Source: Chelativorans multitrophicus (GTDB lineage: Bacteria > Pseudomonadota > Alphaproteobacteria > Rhizobiales > Rhizobiaceae). Taken from it: a DNA stretch of 64,000 nucleotides. The position numbers and the translations under genes were made by a program. The first letter of the stretch is position 1, and every line of letters begins with the position of its first letter. The notes below the pieces were generated by a model. It was given only the letters and a program-made list of their open reading frames with translations, did no database searches and was not told where the DNA came from. Location of the stretch: positions 620,001-684,000 of the forward strand of contig NZ_JAAAPL010000002.1 in NCBI RefSeq assembly GCF_011317445.1, read 5' to 3'. This document shows positions 45,137-55,093 of this stretch, one piece after another.

Positions 45137-48100
45137 TTGACGGGAACCTTGGTGGCGCAAGAGACAGGTGAGCACGAGAAAGTGCAGTTCCGGCGGGAAG
45201 AAATAACCCCCCTGGGGAGGTTCCCTTCCGCCTGCCTGCCACCGCCCAGAGGTTGCCGCAGTCGCCGCTCGCTTTTTCGGCGCTGGCTGGTCCGTCCCGC
45301 GGCAATCATCGCCGTGTTTCTCCTCGTGGCCGGCACGGTCTTTTACGCTGTGGGCGTGGATGCCATCGGCAATGAGCGGCTGCGGCTGCAGGCCGAGCAG
45401 GCAATAGAGAGATTGGCCGGCGTGGATGTGGATGTCTCGATTGGCAGCTTACATCTTGGTCTAGGCCGGACAAGCCTCTTTGCGCTGGAGGTCCGTGACG
45501 CGGAGATCATCAGGGCTGACGACAAAAGGCCGATCGCCGAGTTCAAGACGCTGCGCTTTGGATTGCGGGCCATACCGCTGCTCAGCGGCCGGATCGAGCT
45601 TGCACGCGTGGCAATGGCTGATGCGCTTCTCACCCCCGCTGAGATGTCGGCCGGAACGGGGCCGACGCTGACGGAGTTTCTCGCGCGCCCGTCGCCCATT
45701 GGTCCCGAGGAACTGAGGACGGCGATTTTCGACGCGATCGATCGTGCATTCGAGATCACAAGGGGGGCTGGTCTCTCCAGCATTAGCCTTTCCAATGTGG
45801 GCCTTCTGGCCGGCGGCCGGACGATTCCCGGCCTTCTTCTGGAAAGTTTCGAGATCACGCGCAGCAACGACACGGATCTGGCGCTGGAGGGCGCCGCCCG
45901 GTATCGCGGGCGCGATCTTACATTTGAGGGCAGGGCCCATCGCGACCCCAATACGAACACCCTCTCAAATGTCGAATTGAAGATATCCGCACCGGAGGGG
46001 GAGGAAGCTTCCTCGACAGAGGAAGGCCTTCTGCGCTCCATAGGGGCGTTCGATCTCGCGCTTTCCGGTAAGGCCCCAGTTGGAAAGGAGAGAGGTTTCC
46101 TGCGCATCGACGTTGCCGCGGACGGCATATTGCTCGATTTCGGCGACGATGAGCTTGCTCTGGATCGCGCCTCGGTCGGAATCGCCGCGGGCGCGGACGA
46201 CGACGTTTTCTCGGTGCTTCAGGCCCAGATCCAGGCAGGCAGGACGCGCATTAATCTCCAAGGCACTTTCGGCCCGGAAACCGTGACCAGCGGTGCCGCA
46301 GGCTACCGCATGGACCTCGTCTCGCGCGATTCGGTGCTTGCGCCTGCGGATTCACCGGAGGCTCCGCTGCCCTTTGCCATGCGGCTCCAGGGACGATTCG
46401 ATCCAGCGACGATGCAGTTGACCGCTGATCCAATCGATGTGCGTTCGGCGGAGGGAGAATTGAATGCGAGCGCCGAGCTTACTCTTGCCGAGGGGAAGTC
46501 TCCCGGAATCAAGCTCAATCTTCAAGTAAGCAGCATGCCTGCCGCGCATGTGAAGCAGTTCTGGCCATGGTTTGCAGCGCCCGGCGCGCGCAATTGGACG
46601 CTGGAAAACGTCTTCGGCGGCACCGTGCGCGATAGCGGGATGACCCTTGAAGTGCCGCCGGGGCGGCTCGGCAATGGTGTGCCGCTCGGGCCGAAGGAGG
46701 TTTTCGGGCGCTTTGCCCTATCCGATACCCGCTTCAATATCGCCGGCGAGATCCCTCCGGTGCGGGACGCGGATGGATATGTCGAATTCCACGGGACGGA
46801 TGTGAAAGTCGGCCTTTCCTCGGGCCGGGTATATATGGCAAGCGGCCGGACAGTCGATGCGAAGGATGGCACCCTCACAATCGACGCATCGAAGACGCAG
46901 CGGCGCATCGGCAATCTGGAGATAAACGTGGCGGGCGAGGCGCCCGCAATATTGGAGTTCGTCTCATACAGGCCGATTGCGGCCTCGCGCTTCTACGATC
47001 TCCAGCCGGACGACCTGAAAGGCAAGATGTCGGGCCATGTAAGTGCCGAAATCCCGCTTCAGGCAGGGATCGCCTTGGATGAACTCGATTGGCGTGTGGC
47101 GCTCGACTATGAGAATCTCTCCGTCGCAAAGCCATTCGAGGGTCAACAGGTGACCGATGCCAAGGGCAGCTTGCTGGTCGAGCCCACCCACGCTGAATTT
47201 CGCGCCAGCGCCAAGCTCAATGGAATCCCCGCGGATCTGCACATCGTCGAGCCGTTCGGTCATGCGCAAGTGGAGAAGGTGCGCCATGTCGAACTTAAAA
47301 TGGATGACACTTCCCGCGAGAAACTTTTCCCCGGGCTTGGAACGTTGGTCTCCGGCCCTTTCACCCTTGTCTACGACCGCGAGAAAGACAATCGTGAGAA
47401 GGTCAGCTTGAAGCTGGACTCGGCGCGCCTCGATGTGCCCTGGATAGGATGGCGCAAGGGCGCGGGCATTCCCGCCATGGCTACGTTTCACCTGAAGCGA
47501 GATGGGCAGGCGACCGAACTCAGCGACTTCTCGCTCGTGGGGGAGAGCTTTTCGCTCGCCGGCCATATTCGCTTGAATGGGCCTCACCTGCAGGAAGCAA
47601 GTTTTCAAAAGGCGCGGTTCAACCGTGGCGACGATTTCTCCGCGACGATCAGGCGAAACGGCAATGGATATTCCGTTTCTGTAAAGGGCGCAGCCTTTGA
47701 TGCACGCGCATTGATAAAACAGGTCTTTGGCAATCGGCAGACATCGGGAGCCGGCAACGGCGACGGCGACGCCACCCCGGTGAGCGTGAAAGCCTCTCTC
47801 GCACAAGTCAGCGGGTTCGGCGGAGAGACCCTGAGCCAAGTGGAATTTACCTATGCCAGCGACGGCAGGAAGCCGGACGAGTTGACGCTTGGGGGCGCAA
47901 CCCGGTCCCACGGGGGCCTGAAGGTCAGCAAGACATCGCAGCCGGGAACAACGGGTATCCATGCCTCCTCCAGCAATGCCGGCGCCGTGTTCCGATTCCT
48001 CGATTTCTATGAGCACATGGAAGGCGGACAGCTCAGCGTTGCGTTGCAGGGCGCGAACAACGAGGCCCTGGCGGGGCAAATCGACATACGCGACTTCTGG

Positions 48101-48517
48101 ATCGTCAACGAGCCGAAGATGCGCTCGCTCGTGGCGGCGACGAAGGAGAACGGGCGCGTCGACACCACGCGCGTCTACTTTGAAAGCGGGGCGGCCGCAT
48201 TGGCAAAGGGCAGGGGGAGCCTCAATATCGCCGAGGGCGTGGTTCGCGGGCCGGTCATCGGCTCGACTTTTCAGGGCATGCTTTATGATCCCAACGACAG
48301 AATGGATCTGACCGGAACTTTTATGCCGCTTTACGGAGTCAATCGCATCTTCGGCGAACTGCCCCTGATCGGCCAGATCCTCGGCAACGGACGCGACCGC
48401 GGCCTGATCGGGATCACGTTCCGGCTAAGCGGTGCCGTCGAAAACCCCAGACTCGAGGTGAACCCGCTTTCCGCGGTCGCCCCTGGCTTCCTGCGCGAGA
48501 TCTTCGAGTTCCGCTGA
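45137..48517 (+). CDS. YhdP/AsmA-like envelope protein
   Basis: Up to 1126 residues starting at TTG 45137; in-frame TTG 45149 and GTG codons at 45152 and 45182 are alternatives with no strong ribosome site. A cytoplasmic basic segment (RRSLFRRWLVRPAA) precedes one membrane helix (AIIAVFLLVAGTVFYAVG), then a long periplasmic beta-rich chain with AsmA-type repeats (RLAGVDVDVSIGSLHL, then a DUF3971-like middle). The C-terminal end reads GVNRIFGELPLIGQILGNGR, the YhdP signature. YhdP, TamB and YdbH are thought to transport phospholipids to the outer membrane in parallel. With tamB at 21 kb, two members of that group lie in this window. Confidence 0.87.
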   Translation: MTGTLVAQETGEHEKVQFRREEITPLGRFPSACLPPPRGCRSRRSLFRRWLVRPAAIIAVFLLVAGTVFYAVGVDAIGNERLRLQAEQAIERLAGVDVDVSIGSLHLGLGRTSLFALEVRDAEIIRADDKRPIAEFKTLRFGLRAIPLLSGRIELARVAMADALLTPAEMSAGTGPTLTEFLARPSPIGPEELRTAIFDAIDRAFEITRGAGLSSISLSNVGLLAGGRTIPGLLLESFEITRSNDTDLALEGAARYRGRDLTFEGRAHRDPNTNTLSNVELKISAPEGEEASSTEEGLLRSIGAFDLALSGKAPVGKERGFLRIDVAADGILLDFGDDELALDRASVGIAAGADDDVFSVLQAQIQAGRTRINLQGTFGPETVTSGAAGYRMDLVSRDSVLAPADSPEAPLPFAMRLQGRFDPATMQLTADPIDVRSAEGELNASAELTLAEGKSPGIKLNLQVSSMPAAHVKQFWPWFAAPGARNWTLENVFGGTVRDSGMTLEVPPGRLGNGVPLGPKEVFGRFALSDTRFNIAGEIPPVRDADGYVEFHGTDVKVGLSSGRVYMASGRTVDAKDGTLTIDASKTQRRIGNLEINVAGEAPAILEFVSYRPIAASRFYDLQPDDLKGKMSGHVSAEIPLQAGIALDELDWRVALDYENLSVAKPFEGQQVTDAKGSLLVEPTHAEFRASAKLNGIPADLHIVEPFGHAQVEKVRHVELKMDDTSREKLFPGLGTLVSGPFTLVYDREKDNREKVSLKLDSARLDVPWIGWRKGAGIPAMATFHLKRDGQATELSDFSLVGESFSLAGHIRLNGPHLQEASFQKARFNRGDDFSATIRRNGNGYSVSVKGAAFDARALIKQVFGNRQTSGAGNGDGDATPVSVKASLAQVSGFGGETLSQVEFTYASDGRKPDELTLGGATRSHGGLKVSKTSQPGTTGIHASSSNAGAVFRFLDFYEHMEGGQLSVALQGANNEALAGQIDIRDFWIVNEPKMRSLVAATKENGRVDTTRVYFESGAAALAKGRGSLNIAEGVVRGPVIGSTFQGMLYDPNDRMDLTGTFMPLYGVNRIFGELPLIGQILGNGRDRGLIGITFRLSGAVENPRLEVNPLSAVAPGFLREIFEFR

Positions 48518-48534
48518 GCCGAAAGAAGACCCTA

Positions 48535-49788
48535 TCAGCGCGGGCGCAGAAGGACGTGCTTCTTGCGACCGAAGGAAAGCTTGACGACACCCTCTGCCGT
48601 AATGTCACCGGCGCCGATGGTTGCGCGGTCGTCGGTAATGGTTTCGTCATTCACACGGATCGCATTGTTGGCGATCGCGCGGCGCACCTCGCCGTTTGTC
48701 GCGGCAAGACCGGCAAGGACCACCGCGTTCAGAACACCGATGCCCGCCTCCATTTGTGCCCGCGGCACCTCGATCGTGGGCAGGCTTTCGGCAAGCGCGC
48801 CTTCCTCGAAGGTCTTGCGGGCCGTCTCCGCCGCTTCTTCCGCCGCAGCGCGCCCGTGCAACATGGCCGTCACTTCCGTGGCCAGGATCTTCTTGGCTTC
48901 GTTGATCTCAGCACCGCCGAGCTTCTCCAGACGGTCGATCTCGTCCAAAGGCAGCGTGGTGTAGAGCTTCAGGAAGCGGCCGACATCCGCATCCTCCGTG
49001 TTGCGCCAGTATTGCCAGAAGTCATAAGGGCTCAACATTGCCGGATCCAGCCAGACGGCGCCGCTCTCGGACTTGCCCATCTTGGCGCCGGACGCGGTCG
49101 TCAGCAGCGGAGAGGTAAGCGCGAAGAGCGTTGTATCCTCCATGCGCCGGCCGAGATCGATGCCGTTGACGATGTTGCCCCACTGGTCCGACCCGCCCAT
49201 CTGCAGGCGGCAGCCGTAGCGGCGCTGCAGTTCCACGAAGTCGTAGGCCTGGAGAATCATGTAGTTGAATTCCAGGAAGGAAAGCGACTGCTCCCGGTCG
49301 AGCCGGAGTTTTACCGACTCGAAGGACAGCATCCGGTTAACCGAGAAGTGGCGGCCGACATCGCGCAGGAAGGTCACGTAATTGAGATCGAGCAGCCAGT
49401 CGGCATTGTTGGCCATGATCGCATCGGTAGGGCCATCGCCGAATTTAAGATAGCGGCTGAAGGACTTCTTCATGCCGGCTAGGTTCTGCCCGATGGCTTC
49501 AGGGGTAAGCAGCTTGCGCGCTTCGTCCTTGAAAGACGGATCGCCGATCATCCCGGTGCCGCCGCCCATCAGCGCGATCGGCCTGTGCCCAGTCTGCTGG
49601 AGCCAGTGGAGCATCATGATTTGAGTGAGATGCCCGACATGGAGACTGGCGGCCGTCGGATCATACCCGATATAGCCTGTCACGGTCTCGCGCAGGAACA
49701 GCTCATCCAGGCCCGCCTCGTCGGAGATCTGGTGGATGAAGCCGCGCTCGGACAGGATGCGCAGAAAATCTGACTTGAAATCGGGCAT
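48535..49788 (-). CDS. tyrS: Tyrosine-tRNA ligase
   Basis: A 417-residue class I synthetase. The HIGH motif is HVGH (residues 50-53), the KMSKS counterpart is KMGKS in [17 protein letters not shown], and the C-terminal S4 RNA-binding domain is visible ([18 protein letters not shown]). The length matches the bacterial TyrRS group with the S4 domain. It is convergent with the YhdP-like gene, leaving only 17 bases between stops. Confidence 0.95.
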   Translation of the reverse strand: MPDFKSDFLRILSERGFIHQISDEAGLDELFLRETVTGYIGYDPTAASLHVGHLTQIMMLHWLQQTGHRPIALMGGGTGMIGDPSFKDEARKLLTPEAIGQNLAGMKKSFSRYLKFGDGPTDAIMANNADWLLDLNYVTFLRDVGRHFSVNRMLSFESVKLRLDREQSLSFLEFNYMILQAYDFVELQRRYGCRLQMGGSDQWGNIVNGIDLGRRMEDTTLFALTSPLLTTASGAKMGKSESGAVWLDPAMLSPYDFWQYWRNTEDADVGRFLKLYTTLPLDEIDRLEKLGGAEINEAKKILATEVTAMLHGRAAAEEAAETARKTFEEGALAESLPTIEVPRAQMEAGIGVLNAVVLAGLAATNGEVRRAIANNAIRVNDETITDDRATIGAGDITAEGVVKLSFGRKKHVLLRPR

Positions 49789-50053
49789 TGCAAAATCCCT
49801 TCGCGGGAACGGGCTGGGAAGATGACCGCGCGTTTAGCACCACTCACGCGCCGCGCACAAGCGGACCGCGAGCCAGAGAAGTCCGGGCACGCATCATAGT
49901 CCGTCGATCAAAGGGAAATGATGTAAAAAGAACGCGCTCAACTAGAGGCGCGGCAAATAATCCAAAAGTGGGTTTCCTCAACCAAACCGGTTGGGGAGCG
50001 CAACCGCCAAAGGGCAGTCCCGGTCTTGATGCCGGGCTGCCGAAAAGCACGTG

Positions 50054-50443
50054 TCAGGCGGTGGCCTTGGCCTTTTTCGCGGCGGGCTTTGCGGGAGCCT
50101 TTGCTGCGGGCTTTGCAGGAGCTTTTGCTGCTGTCTTCGCGGCAGTTTTCGGCGCGGCCTTTGCGGCGGTTTTCGGCTTGGCTGCTGCCTTTACGGAAGG
50201 CTTCGCCTTCTCCGCCGATTTTGCAGGCGCCTTGGCGGCAGCTTTGGCCGGAGTCTTCTTGGCGGCGGGGGCGATTTCCTCGATCGTTGCCGAAGCCACG
50301 TTCTTGCGAAGCGATTCAATCGCCTTTACCGCTGAGGCTTTCGCCTTGTAGCCTTCGGAACTGAACATCACCTCGCCATTGTTGGCGCGGAACCGAAAAC
50401 GCGTTTCGCCTTTCTTGTCTTTATAAAGTTCAAACTTGCTCAC
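50054..50443 (-). CDS. DUF1508 (YegP-like) domain protein with histone-H1-like Lys/Ala tail
   Basis: A 129-residue protein. GTG 50443 begins SKFELYKDKKGETRFRFRAN, which matches the YegP/DUF1508 unit, with GGGGGAAT upstream; a GTG at 50476 is the other option. The first 55 residues are the DUF1508 beta-hairpin with EGYKAKASAVKAIESLRKN. The remaining part is a low-complexity run of AAK, PAK and KPA steps rich in Lys, Ala and Pro, like histone H1 and bacterial HctA/AlgP tails, which bind DNA or RNA. No other domain. The tail may be hypervariable in length among relatives. Confidence 0.85.
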   Translation of the reverse strand: MSKFELYKDKKGETRFRFRANNGEVMFSSEGYKAKASAVKAIESLRKNVASATIEEIAPAAKKTPAKAAAKAPAKSAEKAKPSVKAAAKPKTAAKAAPKTAAKTAAKAPAKPAAKAPAKPAAKKAKATA

Positions 50444-50563
50444 TGCGGTATTCCCCCATTGGTGCTGATTCGCCACAGCCGAAGCGTCTCACGCAGTAAG
50501 CTGGCTGTCGAGCCGCAGGCGTTGTTTTTAGCATTTAAGGCTATAATTCGCTTAAGGGCGCCC

Positions 50564-51238
50564 TCATCTCAGGCGCTTTGGACGGGGCTCCGCCAATTCG
50601 CCTCTGAGGCGCCGATCGAGATATTCAGAACATTCTTCGATCAGAACATCCGAAGTATTGGAGAAGAAGTGGTTCGTATCGGGAATGATCTTCTGCGTGA
50701 TCGTTATGCCCTTCTGCGACTGCAGCTTGTCGACAAGCGTCTGAACATCGGCGGCAGGCGCAACCCGGTCGGCCGATCCGTGAATGATGAGCCCGGAGGA
50801 AGGGCAAGGGGCGAGGAAGGAGAAATCGTAGATGTTGGGCTGCGGCGCGATGGAGATAAAGCCCTCGATCTCCGGCCGGCGCATGAGAAGCTGCATGCCG
50901 ATCCAGGCGCCGAAGGAATAACCGGCCACCCAGCAGCTCTTGGAATCGGGGTGCAACGACTGCACCCAATCGAGCGCCGCAGCGGCATCCGAAAGCTCGC
51001 CGGAACCGTGATCGAACGCACCCTGGCTGCGCCCGATGCCCCGGAAATTGAAACGCAGCACCGTGAAACTGCGCTGCTGGAACATATAGAAGAGATCGTA
51101 GACGATCTTGTTGTTCATCGTGCCGCCGAATTGGGGATGCGGATGCAGGATGAGCGCGATCGGCGCGTTCTTTTCCTTCGACGGCTGGTACCTGCCTTCA
51201 AGACGACCGGCTGGACCAGTAAAAATAACCTCGGGCAT
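50564..51238 (-). CDS. Alpha/beta hydrolase (COG2945-like)
   Basis: A 224-residue hydrolase. ATG 51238 has GGTGGAG upstream and starts MPEVIFTGPAGRLEGRY; frames extend to 51349 but without a site. HPHPQFGGTMNNKIV is a conserved opening of this family, the nucleophile is in GYSFGAW, and the acid and base are likely in HGSADRVAP and DTNHFF. The LRFNFRGIGRSQGAFDHG segment is typical of family members with unknown physiological substrate. It is divergent from the suf operon across a 225-base gap that holds the iron box. Confidence 0.85.
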   Translation of the reverse strand: MPEVIFTGPAGRLEGRYQPSKEKNAPIALILHPHPQFGGTMNNKIVYDLFYMFQQRSFTVLRFNFRGIGRSQGAFDHGSGELSDAAAALDWVQSLHPDSKSCWVAGYSFGAWIGMQLLMRRPEIEGFISIAPQPNIYDFSFLAPCPSSGLIIHGSADRVAPAADVQTLVDKLQSQKGITITQKIIPDTNHFFSNTSDVLIEECSEYLDRRLRGELAEPRPKRLR

Positions 51239-51334
51239 AATTACTCCACCTAGACCCTCTGCCACACGCCGCATAGCGATTGGGCCACTTCGCGGCAGGC
51301 CTTGACGTAAGGCCGATGCCTCCATAGAAGCTAG

Positions 51335-51351
51335 TTTAGAACTGTTCAAAA
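51335..51351. promoter_or_regulatory. Candidate iron control element (Irr box) upstream of the suf operon
   Basis: TTTAGAA-CTG-TTCAAAA. The known rhizobial ICE motif is TTTAGAA-N3-TTCTAAA; 13 of 14 consensus positions match. It lies 14 bases upstream of the candidate -35 box of the suf promoter. Confidence 0.65.
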
Positions 51352-51364
51352 CTGAGCGGCCTTG

Positions 51365-51393
51365 TTGCCGCCCGTTGGCAAGCCGGGTAGATA
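51365..51393 (+). promoter_or_regulatory. Candidate sigma70 promoter of the suf operon
   Basis: TTGCCG (51365-51370), 17-base spacer, TAGATA (51388-51393), about 70 bases before the first start at 51464. A perfect palindrome CACAATTGTG (51438-51447) lies in the predicted leader. Confidence 0.45.
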
Positions 51394-51463
51394 GGACGGC
51401 CTGCCTAGGAAATTCAAGGAAATAACGCCTTCGCCGTCACAATTGTGGCAGAAGGTAACATGG

Positions 51464-52630
51464 ATGAGTATGGCCGGACAGCGCATCTATCTCGATTACA
51501 ATGCTACGGCGCCGCTCAGCGAGGCTGCTCGGCGCGCGGTGATCGATGCATTTGACGCGGCGAATCCCTCCTCCGTGCATGCTGAAGGCAGGGCGGCGCG
51601 GCAGATGGTGGAGGCCGCTCGGCGCGACGTGGCGGCGCTGGTGAATGGAAAGGCGGCGCATGTGGTCTTCACCTCGGGCGCGACCGAGGCGGCGGCCATG
51701 CTCCTCTCCCCCGACTGGACCATGGGCCGGGCACCCCTCACTTTCTCGCGGCTTTATGTGAGTGCGACCGACCATCCTTGCGTGCTTTCCGGCGGCCGCT
51801 TTGCCGCGGAGACGGTGGAGAAGATACCGGTAGGATCGGACGGGATCATTGATCTTGGCGCGCTTGAGCGCGCGCTGGCCGCTCATAACGGGACGGAGGG
51901 CCTGCCTCTGGTCGCCAGTCATGTGGCGAACAACGAGACCGGCGTGATCCAGCCGATCGAGGAAATCGGTGCGGTGGTGAAGAGGGCGGGTGGAGTCCCG
52001 ATCTTCGACGCCGTCCAGGCGGCAGGACGCATTCCTCTCGATTTATCGGCAGGATATGCCGACTTCTTCATTCTTTCCTCGCATAAGATCGGCGGGCCGA
52101 AGGGCGTGGGCGCGGTTGTGGGCGCGTCCGACCTGATGATGCCCCGCCCCCTGGTGACAGGAGGAGGGCAGGAGAAGGGCCACCGCGCCGGAACGGAAAA
52201 TGTGGCTGCCATCGCGGGTTTCGGTGCGGCCGCCCGCGAAGCGGCGGCGGCCGTTTCCGCCATGGATGGCGTTTGCGCGAAGCGCAGCCGCATCGAGGCA
52301 ATCCTTCGGTCTGTGTTGCCTGATGCGGTGATCTACTGCGAAAAGGTGCGGCGCCTGCCCAACACTGTCTTCTTTTCCATTCCGGGCATGAAGGCGGAGA
52401 CGGCGCAGATTGCCTTCGATCTTGCTGGAATCGCAGTTTCGGCAGGTTCGGCGTGCTCGTCGGGCAAGGTCGGACCGAGCCAGGTGTTGCAAGCGATGGG
52501 CTTCGGCGATCAGGCCGGCGCACTTCGTGTTTCGATCGGCGTTCAGACGACGGATGCGGAAATAGAGGCTTTTGCAGAGGCGCTCGAAAAAATTGTTGCG
52601 AAACGCAAGATGGCGACCGCAGCAGCTTGA
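51464..52630 (+). CDS. Cysteine desulfurase (NifS/IscS type) of the suf operon
   Basis: A 388-residue PLP enzyme that removes sulfur from cysteine for Fe-S clusters. ATG 51464 has AGAAGG upstream; ATG 51470 is possible. RIYLDYNATAPL opens the fold; the PLP lysine is Lys208 in SSHKIGGPKG, and the sulfur-carrying cysteine is Cys331 in SACSSGK, the class I long-loop motif of NifS/IscS. It is the first gene of the suf cluster, and a second, SufS-type desulfurase lies at the other end, an arrangement typical of rhizobial suf operons (sometimes called sufS2 and sufS1). Confidence 0.92.
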   Translation: MSMAGQRIYLDYNATAPLSEAARRAVIDAFDAANPSSVHAEGRAARQMVEAARRDVAALVNGKAAHVVFTSGATEAAAMLLSPDWTMGRAPLTFSRLYVSATDHPCVLSGGRFAAETVEKIPVGSDGIIDLGALERALAAHNGTEGLPLVASHVANNETGVIQPIEEIGAVVKRAGGVPIFDAVQAAGRIPLDLSAGYADFFILSSHKIGGPKGVGAVVGASDLMMPRPLVTGGGQEKGHRAGTENVAAIAGFGAAAREAAAAVSAMDGVCAKRSRIEAILRSVLPDAVIYCEKVRRLPNTVFFSIPGMKAETAQIAFDLAGIAVSAGSACSSGKVGPSQVLQAMGFGDQAGALRVSIGVQTTDAEIEAFAEALEKIVAKRKMATAAA

Positions 52631-52642
52631 ATAATTTGGAGC

Positions 52643-52661
52643 TTTTTCTGCAAAAGAAAAA
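52643..52661. repeat. AT-rich inverted repeat between the desulfurase gene and sufB
   Basis: TTTTTCT (52643-52649), GCAAA, AGAAAAA (52655-52661): a perfect 7-bp inverted repeat in an otherwise AT-rich stretch, 12 bases after the stop. It could be a regulator site or a weak 3' hairpin. Confidence 0.3.
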
Positions 52662-52751
52662 TGGAGTAAATGGCACATATTTTCTGGCCGCATGGGTGAA
52701 TTCGATGGGTGCGCTTCCTAAATAGGGGGCATGCCACAATGTAGGGTAACT

Positions 52752-52770
52752 GCCGGACCTTGAATCCGGC
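52752..52770 (+). promoter_or_regulatory. Stem-loop in the sufB leader
   Basis: GCCGGA (52752-52757), loop CCTTGAA, TCCGGC (52765-52770), 17 bases before the sufB ATG and directly upstream of its GGAGAG ribosome site. It could affect sufB translation or mark an internal processing point. Confidence 0.35.
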
Positions 52771-52787
52771 GTGATGGAGAGACGCTG

Positions 52788-54299
52788 ATGCCTGCAGTGC
52801 AGGAGACGATCGATCAGGTCCGGTTGATCGATGTGGACCAGTACAAATACGGATTCGAGACGCTCATCGAGAGCGACAAGGCCCCCAAGGGGCTCAATGA
52901 GGATATCGTCCGGCTGATTTCCGCCAAGAAGGGCGAACCGGAGTGGATGACCGAATGGCGCCTCAACGCGTTTCGCCGCTGGCTCACAATGGAAGAGCCG
53001 AGCTGGGCGCGCGTCAGCTATCCGAAGATCGACTTCCAGGACATCCATTATTATGCGGCGCCCAAGACCCAGGCTGGGCCGACCTCGCTGGACGAGGTGG
53101 ATCCGGAGCTGCTGCGCACCTATGAAAAGCTCGGCATTCCGTTGAAGGAGCAGGAAATCCTGGCGGGCGTGCGAAAGCCGGCCGAGGGCGAGGACGCGGG
53201 CGATAACGTCTACGCCTCGGGCCGCGTGGCGGTGGACGCCGTTTTCGATTCCGTCTCGGTGGTGACCACCTTCAAGAAGGAACTCGCGAAGGCGGGCGTC
53301 ATCTTCTGCTCGATCTCGGAGGCCATCCGCGAGCATCCGGAACTCGTGCGCAAATATCTGGGCTCGGTCGTTCCGCCCACGGACAATTTCTACGCGACGC
53401 TCAACTCGGCGGTCTTTACGGACGGTTCCTTCGTCTATGTGCCCAAGGGCGTACGCTGCCCGATGGAGCTTTCCACCTATTTCCGCATCAACGAGAAGAA
53501 TACGGGCCAGTTCGAGCGCACGCTGATCATCGCCGACGAGGGCGCGTATGTCTCCTATCTGGAGGGCTGCACCGCACCGCAGCGCGACGAGAACCAGCTG
53601 CATGCGGCGGTGGTGGAGCTTGTGGCGCTCGACGATGCCGAAATCAAATACTCGACGGTGCAAAACTGGTATCCGGGCGATAAGCAAGGCAAAGGCGGCA
53701 TCTACAACTTTGTCACCAAACGTGGCGATTGCCGGGGCAAGAACTCCAAGATCTCCTGGACCCAGGTCGAGACCGGCTCGGCCATCACCTGGAAATATCC
53801 GTCCTGCCTGCTGCGCGGCGAAGGTTCACGCGGCGAGTTTTATTCGATCGCGGTCTCAAACGGGCATCAGCAGATCGATTCCGGCACGAAGATGATACAT
53901 CTCGGCAAGAACACATCGAGCCGCATCATCTCCAAGGGCATTTCGGCGGGTAACTCGAACAACACCTATCGCGGCCAGGTTTCCGTGCACCGCAAGGCGG
54001 AGAACGCGCGCAATTTCACGAATTGCGATTCGCTGCTCATCGGCAATGACTGCGGCGCCCACACCGTGCCCTATATCGAGGCGAAGAACTCCACCGCCCA
54101 GATCGAGCACGAGGCGACCACGTCGAAGATTTCCGATGATCAGAAGTTTTATGTGATGCAGCGCGGCATCCCCGAGGAGGAGGCGATTGCGCTGATCGTC
54201 AATGGTTTCGTGAAGGATGTCATCCAGGAATTGCCGATGGAGTTCGCCGTCGAGGCGCAGAAGCTGATCGGCATTTCGCTTGAAGGTTCGGTCGGCTGA
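52788..54299 (+). CDS. sufB: Fe-S cluster assembly scaffold SufB
   Basis: A 503-residue subunit of the SufBC2D scaffold on which [4Fe-4S] clusters are built. Family segments are [50 protein letters not shown] and the C-terminal [20 protein letters not shown] with the conserved His and Glu residues. GGAGAG lies upstream of ATG 52788. A long 157-base gap from the desulfurase gene contains two small hairpins. It is directly followed by sufC. Confidence 0.96.
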   Translation: MPAVQETIDQVRLIDVDQYKYGFETLIESDKAPKGLNEDIVRLISAKKGEPEWMTEWRLNAFRRWLTMEEPSWARVSYPKIDFQDIHYYAAPKTQAGPTSLDEVDPELLRTYEKLGIPLKEQEILAGVRKPAEGEDAGDNVYASGRVAVDAVFDSVSVVTTFKKELAKAGVIFCSISEAIREHPELVRKYLGSVVPPTDNFYATLNSAVFTDGSFVYVPKGVRCPMELSTYFRINEKNTGQFERTLIIADEGAYVSYLEGCTAPQRDENQLHAAVVELVALDDAEIKYSTVQNWYPGDKQGKGGIYNFVTKRGDCRGKNSKISWTQVETGSAITWKYPSCLLRGEGSRGEFYSIAVSNGHQQIDSGTKMIHLGKNTSSRIISKGISAGNSNNTYRGQVSVHRKAENARNFTNCDSLLIGNDCGAHTVPYIEAKNSTAQIEHEATTSKISDDQKFYVMQRGIPEEEAIALIVNGFVKDVIQELPMEFAVEAQKLIGISLEGSVG

Positions 54300-54329
54300 G
54301 TGGGCCGCAGACAGTTTGGGATAGGAATT

Positions 54330-55085
54330 ATGCTTGAGATCAAGAACCTGCATGCCCGCATCGCCGAAGACGGCACAGAGATCCTGCGCGGGGTGAACCT
54401 TGCCGTGAAACCGGGCGAAGTGGCTGCCATCATGGGCCCGAACGGCTCCGGCAAATCCACGCTTTCCTATGTGCTCGCCGGCCGGGACGACTATGAGGTG
54501 ACCGAGGGCGATATTCTCTTCAAGGGGCAATCCATTCTGGAGATGGACCCGGCCGAGCGCGCCGCCACGGGCATTTTCCTCGCTTTCCAATATCCGATGG
54601 AGATACCGGGCGTGGCCACCATGGAGTTCCTGAAGGTGGCCATGAATGCCCAGCGCAGGGCGCGCGGCGAGGAGGAGCTGAAGATCCCCGAGCTTCTGAA
54701 GCGCGTGCGCACGGCCGCGCAAGAGCTCGACATGGACATGAACATGCTGAAGCGCCCGCTCAATGTAGGTTTTTCCGGCGGTGAGAAGAAGCGCGCGGAG
54801 ATCCTGCAGATGAAGCTCCTGGAGCCTTCTCTCTGCGTGCTGGACGAGACCGATTCAGGGCTCGACATCGATGCGCTCAAGATTGTGGCAGAAGGCGTCA
54901 ACGCGCTGCGCTCGCCCGATCGCACCATCGTCGTGATCACGCACTATCAGCGCCTGCTCGACTATATCGTGCCCGATTCCGTGCATGTGCTTTATAAGGG
55001 CCAGGTTGTGAAGTCCGGTGAAAAGGAATTGGCGCAGGAGCTGGAGAAGAACGGCTATGCCGGGCTGATCGGCGAGGCGGCCTGA
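54330..55085 (+). CDS. sufC: Fe-S cluster assembly ATPase SufC
   Basis: A 251-residue ABC-type ATPase with Walker A GPNGSGKST (36-44), signature SGGEKKRAEI and Walker B CVLDETDSGLDIDAL. It drives rearrangement of SufB-SufD. ATG 54330 is preferred (TAGGAA upstream; MLEIKNLHARI is the usual start) over ATG-like codons from 54300. It lies 30 bases after sufB and 8 bases before sufD, consistent with the operon. Confidence 0.96.
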   Translation: MLEIKNLHARIAEDGTEILRGVNLAVKPGEVAAIMGPNGSGKSTLSYVLAGRDDYEVTEGDILFKGQSILEMDPAERAATGIFLAFQYPMEIPGVATMEFLKVAMNAQRRARGEEELKIPELLKRVRTAAQELDMDMNMLKRPLNVGFSGGEKKRAEILQMKLLEPSLCVLDETDSGLDIDALKIVAEGVNALRSPDRTIVVITHYQRLLDYIVPDSVHVLYKGQVVKSGEKELAQELEKNGYAGLIGEAA

Positions 55086-55093
55086 GGGCAGAG

